Assembly: GCA_025927935.1 (NCBI GenBank)
Contig: JAICKM010000021.1
Span: 1 to 21,097 of the forward strand
From: Chloroflexia bacterium
Lineage (GTDB): Bacteria; Chloroflexota; Chloroflexia; QHBQ01; JADMIH01
Length of the DNA: 21,097 nucleotides
Direction: 5' to 3'
This document shows positions 1 to 7,131 of this stretch, piece by piece. The notes below the pieces were generated by a model. That model searched no databases. It saw only the letters and a list, made by a program, of their open reading frames with translations, and was not told the DNA's origin. The first letter of the stretch is position 1; each line of letters starts with the position of its first letter. Both the position numbers and the translations under genes were made by a program.

Positions 1-1140
1 CTGGGCTGGGGCCGCCGGGCGCTGGCGCTGGCCTGGGAGCTGGGCGAGACCGAGACTCTGGTCCATGCCCTGACCAATATCGGCGTGGCGGAGTTGAAGC
101 TGGGCGACGAGACCGGCCACGCGACGCTGGAAATGGCGCTTACCACCGCGCTGGCGCATGAGCTGCACGATCACGTAGGGCGCGCCTATGCGAACCTCGC
201 CTGCGCCGCGATCGAGGTGCGCGACTACGCGCAAGGACTGCGTTACCTGGAGGAGGGCCTGGCCTACGTTACGGCGCGCGACCTGGACACCTACGGCCCC
301 TATATGCGCGGGTGGCGGGCACGGGCGCGGTTCGAGCAGGGGCATTGGCAGGCGGCGGAAGAGGATGCCCGCCGGGCGCTGCGCGACCCTCCCGGCGCCG
401 CGGTGGTCCCGCTCCCGGCGCTGATCACCCTGGGCCATTTGTACGCCCGGTGCGGGGAGCCTTCCGCCGCCGCCCTGCTGGACTCCGCCCGCACAATCGC
501 CATCCCCACCGGGGAGCCGCAACGGCTGGGGCCGCTGGCGGCGGCGCGGGCGGAGGCGGCGTGGTGGCGGGGCGACGCCGCGCAGACCCTGGCCGAGGCG
601 CGGACAGGTTACGACCGGGTGCTGCACACCGGCGACGGCTGGATGCTGGGCCAGTTGGTTTTCTGGATGTGGCGGGCCGGGGACCGGGCCGCGCGCGCGG
701 CCCGGCTAGCGCTGCCCTACGAACTCATGCTGCGCGGCGAGTGGCGCGCCGCCGCCGCCGAATGGGCGCGCATCGGGTGCCCCTTCGAACAGGGCCTGGC
801 CCTGGCCGAGGGCGATGAGGCCGCGCAACTGGCCGCGCTGGAGATATTCGATCAGCTCGGGGCGCGGCCCGCCGGCGAGGCGTTGCGCCGTAAGCTGCGC
901 GCCGCGGGGGTGAAAGGCATTCCACGGGGCGCGCGGCCAGTCACGCGCGGCAATCCCTTTGGGTTGACCGGGCGCGAAAATGAGGTACTGACATTGCTCG
1001 GCGAGGGCTTGAGCAACGCCGATATCGCGGCGCGGCTTTCCATCTCCGCGAAGACGGTCGATCATCATGTCTCGGCCATCCTGGCGAAGATCGGCGCCCA
1101 CACCCGTGGTGAAGCGGTGGCGGCCGCCCGGCGCGGATAG
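1..1140 (+). CDS. LuxR-family transcriptional regulator, C-terminal part (5' truncated by window)
   Basis: The reading frame is open from base 1, so this is the last 379 residues of a longer protein; an internal GTG at 85 is not taken as the start. The C-terminal ~58 residues (from about residue 322, motif LTGRENEVLTLLGEGLSN, then ISAKTVDHHVSAILAKI) are a LuxR/GerE-type helix-turn-helix. The preceding ~310 residues are Ala/Leu/Arg-rich helices of TPR-like pattern, as in large ATPase–TPR–LuxR regulators (MalT/LAL-like). In that family an N-terminal NTPase senses a ligand and the HTH binds DNA; the NTPase part, if present, is outside the window. The gene ends at TAG 1138-1140 and converges on the FUSC gene, with 73 bases between them. 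The HTH assignment is secure; the TPR and LAL classification is inference. Confidence 0.9.
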   Translation: MGWGRRALALAWELGETETLVHALTNIGVAELKLGDETGHATLEMALTTALAHELHDHVGRAYANLACAAIEVRDYAQGLRYLEEGLAYVTARDLDTYGPYMRGWRARARFEQGHWQAAEEDARRALRDPPGAAVVPLPALITLGHLYARCGEPSAAALLDSARTIAIPTGEPQRLGPLAAARAEAAWWRGDAAQTLAEARTGYDRVLHTGDGWMLGQLVFWMWRAGDRAARAARLALPYELMLRGEWRAAAAEWARIGCPFEQGLALAEGDEAAQLAALEIFDQLGARPAGEALRRKLRAAGVKGIPRGARPVTRGNPFGLTGRENEVLTLLGEGLSNADIAARLSISAKTVDHHVSAILAKIGAHTRGEAVAAARRG

Positions 1141-1213
1141 CGGCGCTCAGATAACTGCGGGGCGCGATGTGATCCACGCCTGATACCGACCTTGCCGTGC
1201 CGGGTAGCGGCGG

Positions 1214-3409
1214 CTAGCCGGGGCGGGCCTCCGGTTGCGGCGCGGGTTGCGCGGATGCCAGGGCGGCCCCGGCGCCGGGGTGGCGGAGCAAGTGGAGGAT
1301 GGTGTTGAGGCTGTTTGTAGTGCGCTCGGTCTCCGCGGTGAGGGCGGCGGCCTGGTAGCTCGGCTCCGGCCCTATGGCGGCGACCAGGCCGCGCTGGGCG
1401 GCGCGCAGATCGGGCAGGGGGGCCGTGGGCAGGGTAGGGTCGCGCAGAGCCTGGGCGATGGCGGTCAGGATGGTGTCAACATCGGCGACGAAGGGTTGCA
1501 GCGCGGCGGGCCGGGACGGCGCCGGGTGCTGATATAGCCCGGCCTCGATTGCCATGACGGCATGGGCAAAGCGGTGCGAGTTGGCGAGCAGGCCCGTCGC
1601 CAATTCGTTGTCGCGCGGGGACGAGGCGGCTTCGTTACGCAGGCGGTCGAGCGAGGCTTCGGCGTTGGAGCGGGCCAGCCGGGCCGCGAGCCGGGCGGCG
1701 TGGACGCGGGCCGGGTCGAACGGGCCGGGATGCCGGTAGCCGGCCATGACCAGGGCAAAATAGCGGCGGTACGCATCGAGCAGATCGGCCAGGATGGCCG
1801 GGGTCTGGGTGCGTTCCCAGGTGGGCCAGAGGCGATAGGCGGCCAGGCCCAGGATGCCGCCCGCAAGCGTGTACAGGCCGCGCTCCAGGATGGTCGCCTG
1901 CGGATTGGCGCCCGCGAACCCGGTGAGGATGACGACCAGCCCGGTGACGGGCACGATGGACAGGCCGAAGTTGACCTGGCCCAGGCTGCGGGCGAGGAAC
2001 ACCAGGACGCCGACCAGCAGGACCTGAGCCGGTATCTCCCCGAACACCAGATGCACCAGGGCGGTCGCCAGCACCAACCCCAGCATCGTACCGCCTATAC
2101 GGCCCAGACCCCGGCTGATCGTGGTGCTGAAGTCGGGCCGTAGGGTCAGGGCGGCAGTCATGGGCAGCCAGTAGCCGCGCGGGAGCGCCAGCCCGCGGGC
2201 GAGGGCCGCGGCCAGTGCCAGGCAGCCGGCGAGCCGGATGGCGTGGCGGAACGCAGCGGAGTCCAGGCTGAGATTTGCGCGCAAGATGGCAAGCGCGCCG
2301 CGCGGGCGCAGGGCCGAGGGCCGGGCCGCAGCCCCGCGCAAGGTGCCCTCTTCGCCCGCCACGCTACCTTCCTGGACAATCTCCACCGCGGCGCGCAACT
2401 GGCCGGCCAGCGCGTCGGCGTGGCCCAGTATGCCGGCGCGCTGCAACCGCTGCCGATCATCGGCCCCGGCCAGGGGGTCCTGGCGCAGCGCCGCGACGGT
2501 TGCGTCGATGCGCGCCAGGGAGTCGGAGTCGCCTTCCAGGGGCCGGTCGAGGGCAATCATCTCGGCGAGAGCAGAGAGCACGCGCCCGGTCGCGTCCCAG
2601 ATGGCGTCCACGGCCTGCAGCGCGGGCGGGTCATCCTGGGCGGCACGCAGGTGCGTGCGGGTGCCGTTCAGCACCAGCAGTTCGAGGCGGATGCGTTCGG
2701 CCTCGTCGAGCAGGGCGCGGAAGGATTCCGCCGTGGCTCCGTGGTCGCTGCCCAGGCCGAGCAAGGTGGTGGCCGCGGTGTTGATCTCGGCGGTGGCCGG
2801 AGGCGCGGTGTCGCGCCCGGAGGGCGCCCGCGTGTAGATGGCGAGTTGGCGGAAGACGGCAGCCAGGGCCTCGCGCTCGGGGCCGAAGCGGCCGACCGGC
2901 CAGACCGCCACCGCGAGCACGGTCTGTAGCAGGCCGCCGGCCAGGAAGAGCACGCCCTGCCCGACCGCGAGGTCCGGCACGAGGGGATGCGCGCCGTAGA
3001 CCAGCAGCACAATGATGCCGGTCAGGCCGATCTGCGTGGCCGCTGGCCCGAGGGCCACCAGCAGGCCGCCCGCCAGACCCCAGATCGCCGCCAGCACGAC
3101 GGCCAGCCAATCAACCGCGCCGGTGGCCGAGCCGACAAAGACGGAGAGCGCCCCGGCGAGACTCGCCAGGAGCATGCGCCCGGCGCGCAGGCGGTAGGGG
3201 CCGGGCCGGTCGGCGAAGGCGACCTGGAGGGCGCCGGTGCTCGCCGTCAGGCCCAACAGGAGTTGGCCTGTGGCCGCCCCGACCGCCAGCGGGATGAACA
3301 CGCCGATGGCGTTGCGCAGCGCGGTCCAGAATACGAGCTGCGAGCGGTCGATGCGCACAATATCCCGCCAGAGTTTGCGCCAGGCCGGAACTGCATCCGC
3401 TGTATCCAT
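1214..3409 (-). CDS. FUSC-family membrane protein (YccS/aromatic acid exporter-like)
   Basis: This is a 731-residue integral membrane protein. It has the duplicated FUSC layout: an N-terminal hydrophobic bundle (about residues 26-170, several segments such as GLTGIIVLLVYG), a soluble helical stretch (about 175-375), a second bundle (about 385-530, containing LPRGYWLPMTAALTLRPDF, a typical FUSC segment) and a soluble C-terminal tail. Members such as YccS, AaeB and fusaric-acid-resistance proteins are proposed inner-membrane efflux components for aromatic or weak acids; the substrate here is unknown. Length fits YccS-type members (about 700 residues). The ATG at 3407-3409 has only a weak purine stretch upstream. 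The phosphatase gene lies 74 bases upstream on the same strand, so co-transcription is possible. No periplasmic adaptor (HlyD-like) gene is adjacent. Confidence 0.85.
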   Translation of the reverse strand: MDTADAVPAWRKLWRDIVRIDRSQLVFWTALRNAIGVFIPLAVGAATGQLLLGLTASTGALQVAFADRPGPYRLRAGRMLLASLAGALSVFVGSATGAVDWLAVVLAAIWGLAGGLLVALGPAATQIGLTGIIVLLVYGAHPLVPDLAVGQGVLFLAGGLLQTVLAVAVWPVGRFGPEREALAAVFRQLAIYTRAPSGRDTAPPATAEINTAATTLLGLGSDHGATAESFRALLDEAERIRLELLVLNGTRTHLRAAQDDPPALQAVDAIWDATGRVLSALAEMIALDRPLEGDSDSLARIDATVAALRQDPLAGADDRQRLQRAGILGHADALAGQLRAAVEIVQEGSVAGEEGTLRGAAARPSALRPRGALAILRANLSLDSAAFRHAIRLAGCLALAAALARGLALPRGYWLPMTAALTLRPDFSTTISRGLGRIGGTMLGLVLATALVHLVFGEIPAQVLLVGVLVFLARSLGQVNFGLSIVPVTGLVVILTGFAGANPQATILERGLYTLAGGILGLAAYRLWPTWERTQTPAILADLLDAYRRYFALVMAGYRHPGPFDPARVHAARLAARLARSNAEASLDRLRNEAASSPRDNELATGLLANSHRFAHAVMAIEAGLYQHPAPSRPAALQPFVADVDTILTAIAQALRDPTLPTAPLPDLRAAQRGLVAAIGPEPSYQAAALTAETERTTNSLNTILHLLRHPGAGAALASAQPAPQPEARPG

Positions 3410-3483
3410 AGCCCGGCTATTGCACTAAACGTGCCCGTTGTGCGGGATCCGCCGGATGGGCCGGGGCACGGATCGGGGGCGGG

Positions 3484-4296
3484 CTATGCCTCCGTGATCC
3501 GGTCGAGGAGCGGCAGCCGGTAGACGAAGCCGGGACTGCCGAGGTATAGCCCGGCATCGACGTTCACGCAGCGCCCGCCGGCATAGACGAACGGCGCATC
3601 GACCTCGGTGGGCGGTTGCCGGGTCATCGCACTGATCGGCGTGTGGCCGTGGATCAACTGCGACCCACCGAAGCGTTGCAGGAAGGCCAGCGCGGTCGCC
3701 GCGCCGGTGCGCTGGGTATCGACAAACGCGCGGCGCGCAGAGAATTCGCCCAGGAAACGGTCATAGGTGTCCATATCCCGCCCGGCCAGGATGGCGCGGA
3801 ACGCCGCGTTCACCTCGTCGATAGAGGCGCCGTAGTCCATATACAGGAGAGCATCGGCGTGGATTAACAGCCGGCCGGCGACCAGCGCCATGGCCGGCAA
3901 GTTGGTGATCCAGTCTACATGGCGCGGGGTGAGCCGGGCCAGATCTTGGGTTTGCCCGCCGTTGCGCTGCCACTCCAACATGAAGACGGCGCCCAGGCCG
4001 GTGAGTGGGGTGCCGAAGTGCTGCGCCGCCAGGATTAGCACCTCGTGGTTGCCGAGCAGGGCGCCTACGTGCCCGCCGGCCTCCGTAGCCTGGGCTTGCA
4101 AGCGCATGACCAGTTCCAGGACACCGACGCCGTCCGGGCCGCGGTCGAAGAAATCGCCGGTGAACCAGAGCGTGGCTGGACCGCCCGCCCAGGTCTGGTT
4201 GCCGTCGATCAACTCGGCATCGCGCAGCAGGCCGAGCAACTTGCGGTATTGGCCGTGAACATCGCCGATGACATAGACAGCGCCGGTCTCTTGCAT
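3484..4296 (-). CDS. Metallophosphoesterase, PPP-type serine/threonine phosphatase-like
   Basis: The 270-residue protein carries all calcineurin-like metallophosphoesterase signatures. These are GDVHG (residues 11-15, metal ligands D12 and H14), GDFFDRG (47-53, D48 and D51), GNHE (82-85), a metal-ligand histidine in LLIHAD (H146) and HGHTP (216-220). GDxHG, GDxxDRG and GNHE spaced this way mark the PPP/ApaH/PrpE branch, which hydrolyses phosphoprotein or dinucleoside polyphosphate substrates using two metal ions. Which substrate applies cannot be told from sequence. There is no signal peptide, so it is probably cytosolic. The start has a GAGGGAG element about 4-5 bases before the ATG. The gene sits between a strong hairpin (4319-4349) and the FUSC gene. 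Confidence 0.92.
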   Translation of the reverse strand: MQETGAVYVIGDVHGQYRKLLGLLRDAELIDGNQTWAGGPATLWFTGDFFDRGPDGVGVLELVMRLQAQATEAGGHVGALLGNHEVLILAAQHFGTPLTGLGAVFMLEWQRNGGQTQDLARLTPRHVDWITNLPAMALVAGRLLIHADALLYMDYGASIDEVNAAFRAILAGRDMDTYDRFLGEFSARRAFVDTQRTGAATALAFLQRFGGSQLIHGHTPISAMTRQPPTEVDAPFVYAGGRCVNVDAGLYLGSPGFVYRLPLLDRITEA

Positions 4297-4318
4297 GGTC
4301 TCCCTCTACGGCAAAACA

Positions 4319-4349
4319 GGACGGGCGCACTCCAGGAGTGCGCCCGTCC
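4319..4349 (-). terminator. Strong 15-bp hairpin after the flotillin gene
   Basis: GGACGGGCGCACTCC (4319-4333) and GGAGTGCGCCCGTCC (4335-4349) are perfect inverted complements with one central base; the folded loop would be about five bases. On the minus strand the stem is followed by TGTTTTG, a short T-tract, and it begins 22 bases beyond the flotillin stop. This fits an intrinsic terminator for the NfeD-like/flotillin transcript. It ends 22 bases before the phosphatase ATG. Confidence 0.8.
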
Positions 4350-4371
4350 GCCGGATCGGCACGAAGGCGGG

Positions 4372-5892
4372 TTAGTTGTTGGTGCCCGGCGGGCGCGGGG
4401 CCACGACCGCTTTGCCCTCGATGATGCCGCCGTCGGTGCTATGGCCGTTGGCCGCGGGCGCGGCCTCCGGGTCGATGCCCGCCACGCGGCTCATCAGGTC
4501 GCTCATTTTCACACCGGTGAGCGTTTCCACCAGGGCGGGGAACTGGGCGATAATGCGCGTCACGTCGCCGGTCAACTGATGCGCGCCCAGGCCGTTGCTG
4601 CCGTCGCCGGTCGAGACGATGGTGATGCGGTCCACCTGGCTGAGCGGCTTGCTGATATTGGCGACCACTTCGGGCATGGCGGTGAGCAGCTTATCCAGGA
4701 TGGCGGCCTCGTTGTACTGCTTGAAGGCTTGCGCGCGCAGGTGCATAGCGTCGGCTTCGGCCTGCCCGCGGGCGCGGATCACGTCGGCGTCGGCAAGACC
4801 CTGCATACGGTTGGCATCGGCCTGGCCGCCGCCCTGGACGCGGACGGCTTCCGCGGCGCCCTGGGCTTCGAGGATGCGGCGCTGGCGCTCGGCTTCGGCC
4901 AGCGTCTCGACGCGCTTGCGCTCGATCTCGGCCTGCTTGAGCACCGTGGCGATCAGTTCGCGCTCGCGGCGCAGGATTTCGGCGTCTTGCACCTTGATCT
5001 GCTCTTCGCGCTGCACGCGCTCGACACCGACCTGCGCGGCGATCACTTGCTGCTGCTGGACGTTGGCTTCGATGTCATACGCCTTGTCGGCGGTCGCCTT
5101 CTGCTTCTGCACCGTGGCGGCGTATTCGGCGCGAGCCACTTCGAGGTCGCGCTGGGCGGCGGCCTGCTTGGTGGAGGACGCCGTCTCGGCGATGACGCGC
5201 TCCTGGTCGGCCTGCGCCTTGGCGACCGACGCCTCGCGCATGGTGATCGCCTGGCGCATGGCGATGTCGCGGCTGGCCTCAGCCTCGGCGATGGCGGCGG
5301 CGCGGCGGATCGAGGCGTTCTCCGGCTTGCTCATGTTGACGATGTAGTCGTTCTTGTCGCGCACATCTTTGATGGTGAAGGAGATGATCTCCAGGCCCAT
5401 CTTCGCCATGTCTTCCGCCGAGGTGGCGCGCATCTTATCGGAGACCATCTCCGGCTGCTTGACGATTTCTTCGACCGACAACTGGCCGACGATGCCGCGC
5501 AAGTGGCCTTCCATGACCAGGCGGATCAGGTTCTCGCGATCCTGCGGGGTCTTGTTCAGGAACTGCTCGGCGGCGGTGCGGATACTATCCGGGTCGCTCT
5601 TGACTTTGATCTGGGCCACGGCCTCGACGGTCACGGCCACGCCCTGGCGGGTGTAGAGGTCCTGGGCCGGGGCCACGTCGAACGACATCAGTTCGAGCGA
5701 GAGGCTGCGGGCGCTCTGCACCATGGGCAAGACGAGGGTGCCGCCGCCCTTCACCACGCGCGGCTCCGATAAGCCGAAGCCGTAGACGATCAGCGCTTCG
5801 TTCGGTCCCACTTTGCGGAACAGGGTCGTGAACATCACGATCAACGCCAGGACCACGAACACCATTGCGACCACTATGATCAGGGGGTCCAT
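4372..5892 (-). CDS. floT: Flotillin-family SPFH membrane scaffold protein
   Basis: The 506-residue protein starts with one hydrophobic segment (about residues 3-24) that anchors or inserts it at the membrane. An SPFH/PHB domain follows (about 28-200; KVGPNEALIVYG and the DLYTRQGVAVTVEAVAQIKV region). Next is a long Ala/Glu/Arg/Gln-rich coiled coil (about 200-370, with the EA-rich repeats typical of flotillins) and a C-terminal oligomerisation region. Flotillins (FloT/YuaG) form large assemblies in functional membrane microdomains. Length matches bacterial FloT (about 500). The start ATG (5890-5892) is preceded by AAAGGAGAGGA. The NfeD-like gene lies 59 bases upstream on the same strand, the arrangement of yuaF–yuaG in Bacillus. 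The gene symbol is assigned by family and context, not by proven orthology. Confidence 0.93.
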   Translation of the reverse strand: MDPLIIVVAMVFVVLALIVMFTTLFRKVGPNEALIVYGFGLSEPRVVKGGGTLVLPMVQSARSLSLELMSFDVAPAQDLYTRQGVAVTVEAVAQIKVKSDPDSIRTAAEQFLNKTPQDRENLIRLVMEGHLRGIVGQLSVEEIVKQPEMVSDKMRATSAEDMAKMGLEIISFTIKDVRDKNDYIVNMSKPENASIRRAAAIAEAEASRDIAMRQAITMREASVAKAQADQERVIAETASSTKQAAAQRDLEVARAEYAATVQKQKATADKAYDIEANVQQQQVIAAQVGVERVQREEQIKVQDAEILRRERELIATVLKQAEIERKRVETLAEAERQRRILEAQGAAEAVRVQGGGQADANRMQGLADADVIRARGQAEADAMHLRAQAFKQYNEAAILDKLLTAMPEVVANISKPLSQVDRITIVSTGDGSNGLGAHQLTGDVTRIIAQFPALVETLTGVKMSDLMSRVAGIDPEAAPAANGHSTDGGIIEGKAVVAPRPPGTNN

Positions 5893-5951
5893 GTTAACCT
5901 ATCCTCTCCTTTTAGACATAATAGACGTGAATCGCCAACTCGTTCGCACCC

Positions 5952-6728
5952 CTACTGGTTGCGTAAATCTCGCGTATAGGATGCATTGCCATTCAACGGA
6001 TGCGTGTTGGGTTCAGCAGCGGGGTCCACCCGCGCGGCCACGGGAGGCGGTATATCCGCCGTGATAGGCGCGGGTTGGACGTAGGCCAGGCCCCGCTCGT
6101 AGCGGCTGATGACGACTTCGGTGCCTTTGGGCAAGGGTTGGCCGGTGGCGCTGCGCGCGCCTTCGACCCGGCGGCTGCCGCCCTTGGAGAAGACGATCTC
6201 GCCGGTGCCCTCCGCGGTGATGCCGCTGACGACGCGGGCGCGCGTGCCGGGCAGATGAAAATCGGCCCGGCGCATGGGCGTGGTCTGGCCCCGCCAGAGT
6301 ATATAGCTCAGCACAAAGAAGACGAGCGCGCCGCCCGCGGCCCCGCTGATCAGCGCCAGGATGGTGCTGACGATGGGACCGAGATGCATGGTGCTCTGAA
6401 AGATGTAGCCCGCGCCGCCGAACCAGGTCAGGAAGGACAGGACGGTGGGCAGGTTCAGCGGACTCAGCCCCTCGATCTGTTCGCTGAGGTGGGGGCCGTG
6501 CGCTTCGCCTCCCGCGTGCGCGTGATCGCCGGCATGGAAATCGGGACCGTGCCCGGCGTGCCCCAGGTCATGCGGCACGTGCCCGGTGTGGCCTAGTTCG
6601 TGCGGCACATGATGGGCGCCCCCGCCGAAATGGCCCAGGTTCAAGACCAGCGACAGGGCGGTGAACAGGAAGCCAAAGAGGAAGAAACCCAGGTATAAAT
6701 TGGCTAGCCAATCCGAGCCGAAGAGCAT
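5952..6728 (-). CDS. NfeD/YuaF-like membrane protein with His-rich loop, flotillin partner
   Basis: The 258-residue protein has a first membrane segment (about 9-31), then a His-rich loop (residues 33-80; 14 His in 48 residues). Two further hydrophobic segments follow (about 93-112 and 117-145), then a C-terminal β-rich domain (about 157-220; GTRARVVSGITAEGTGEIVF and TEVVISRYERGLAYV). That domain reads like the NfeD OB-fold found in YuaF. NfeD-like proteins are encoded next to SPFH proteins and act with them at the membrane. The loop contains a tandem decapeptide, VPHELGHTGH then VPHDLGHAGH, which suggests metal binding; this is inference. The start is supported by AAAGGAG six bases before the ATG (6726-6728). 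Flotillin follows 59 bases downstream. The NfeD assignment rests on context plus the C-terminal pattern. Confidence 0.78.
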   Translation of the reverse strand: MLFGSDWLANLYLGFFLFGFLFTALSLVLNLGHFGGGAHHVPHELGHTGHVPHDLGHAGHGPDFHAGDHAHAGGEAHGPHLSEQIEGLSPLNLPTVLSFLTWFGGAGYIFQSTMHLGPIVSTILALISGAAGGALVFFVLSYILWRGQTTPMRRADFHLPGTRARVVSGITAEGTGEIVFSKGGSRRVEGARSATGQPLPKGTEVVISRYERGLAYVQPAPITADIPPPVAARVDPAAEPNTHPLNGNASYTRDLRNQ

Positions 6729-6893
6729 GGTATACTCCTTTCCATCGACCAGACCGGCAACCGGGCGTTCGCCTTCAGATGGGGAAGGGGGGCCGTCGGG
6801 TTGTCATGGCGCCGGTGAGCGGTGGTCGCCGTCGCTTTGCAATAGTATACGGCGAAACGGGGGCCAAGGTTACATACTTTACGTGTCTATTTG

Positions 6894-6902
6894 ATTATAG
6901 CA
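6894..6902 (-). promoter_or_regulatory. Candidate extended -10 promoter for the NfeD-like/flotillin unit
   Basis: On the minus strand the sequence reads TGCTATAAT, a consensus -10 hexamer with an upstream TG. It lies about 165 bases before the NfeD-like start. No good -35 box is found at 16-18 bases upstream, so it would act as an extended -10 promoter. Vegetative promoter rules for this organism are unknown. Confidence 0.4.
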
Positions 6903-6971
6903 TACCGTTTCAAGGCGGGATAGCGGGCCGGCGCCCGTCACGGCGCCAGGGGTGGGACAGCGGGGTGGGCC

Positions 6972-6997
6972 GCCCGGCCCCTCAAGGGGCGGGCTAC
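6972..6997 (-). repeat. GTAG-headed palindromic element, copy 1
   Basis: On the minus strand GTAG (6994-6997) is followed by a stem CCCGCCCC–TTGA–GGGGCCGGGC with one bulged base. It matches the layout of the three other elements at 16220, 20286 and 20332: GTAG then a GC-rich imperfect palindrome. This copy is the least perfect of the four. Confidence 0.5.
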
Positions 6998-7005
6998 GAG
7001 TACAA

Positions 7006-7023
7006 AGCCCGCCTGCGCGGGCT
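7006..7023. repeat. 7-bp GC hairpin adjoining the GTAG element
   Basis: AGCCCGC (7006-7012) and GCGGGCT (7017-7023) pair around a CTGC loop. The left arm can instead pair with GGCGGGCT at 6988-6995 (8 bp), so the two folds exclude each other. No T-tract follows on either strand. Confidence 0.5.
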
Positions 7024-7065
7024 GTGCCGGTGGAAGGCGGGGTGCGAAAGTGGAGACCTTTACTC

Positions 7066-7131
7066 ATGATATGGTTATACCAAGTTGCATTTATATTAGG
7101 TCGGATTTATACTAGGGAAGTAGAATTATGA
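7066..7131 (+). CDS. Possible 21-residue leader ORF overlapping the next start codon
   Basis: An ATG at 7066 opens 21 codons (beginning MIWLYQVAFILGR, hydrophobic N-terminal half). It stops at TGA 7129-7131, overlapping the ATG of the next gene as ATGA. GGAG lies about 10 bases before the ATG. A strong promoter match sits inside it, so many transcripts may not carry it. It may well be chance; only the ATGA overlap and the spacing argue for it. Confidence 0.15.
   Translation: MIWLYQVAFILGRIYTREVEL
7085..7113 (+). promoter_or_regulatory. Sigma-70-like promoter upstream of the unknown 279-residue gene
   Basis: TTGCAT (7085-7090) and TATACT (7108-7113) are separated by exactly 17 bases in an AT-rich patch, a good match to the bacterial vegetative consensus. 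Transcription would start near 7120, only about 8 bases before the ATG at 7128, so the transcript would be nearly leaderless and lose most of the AGGGAAG ribosome-binding element at 7114-7120. Confidence 0.55.

Larger units (their letters stand above)
6729..7127. other. 399-base intergenic region between divergent genes, with palindromic repeats
   Basis: The region separates the NfeD-like/flotillin unit (minus) from the unknown 279-residue gene (plus). From left to right it holds an unremarkable GC-rich stretch, an AT-rich patch around 6871-6910 with a minus-strand -10 candidate, GC-rich palindromes at about 6928-7023, and a second AT-rich patch at 7060-7127 with a plus-strand promoter. Open frames across the palindromes have no ribosome-binding site or recognisable protein character and are not called. 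Confidence 0.7.

Noticed and set aside
4400..5350. Repeated GC-rich triplet patterns as possible DNA repeats
   Set aside because: They follow from Ala/Glu/Gln/Arg codons of the flotillin coiled coil rather than a DNA repeat.
4045..5772. 575-residue plus-strand open frame antisense to flotillin and part of the phosphatase
   Set aside because: Its Leu/His/Gly/Asp-rich repeats mirror the coiled-coil codons of flotillin read backwards; there is no start context or domain, and the flotillin frame is certain.
6779..7069. Open frames on both strands across the intergenic palindromes (6779-7069 plus, 6879-7067 minus)
   Set aside because: They read through inverted repeats, lack ribosome sites and show no protein-like composition.
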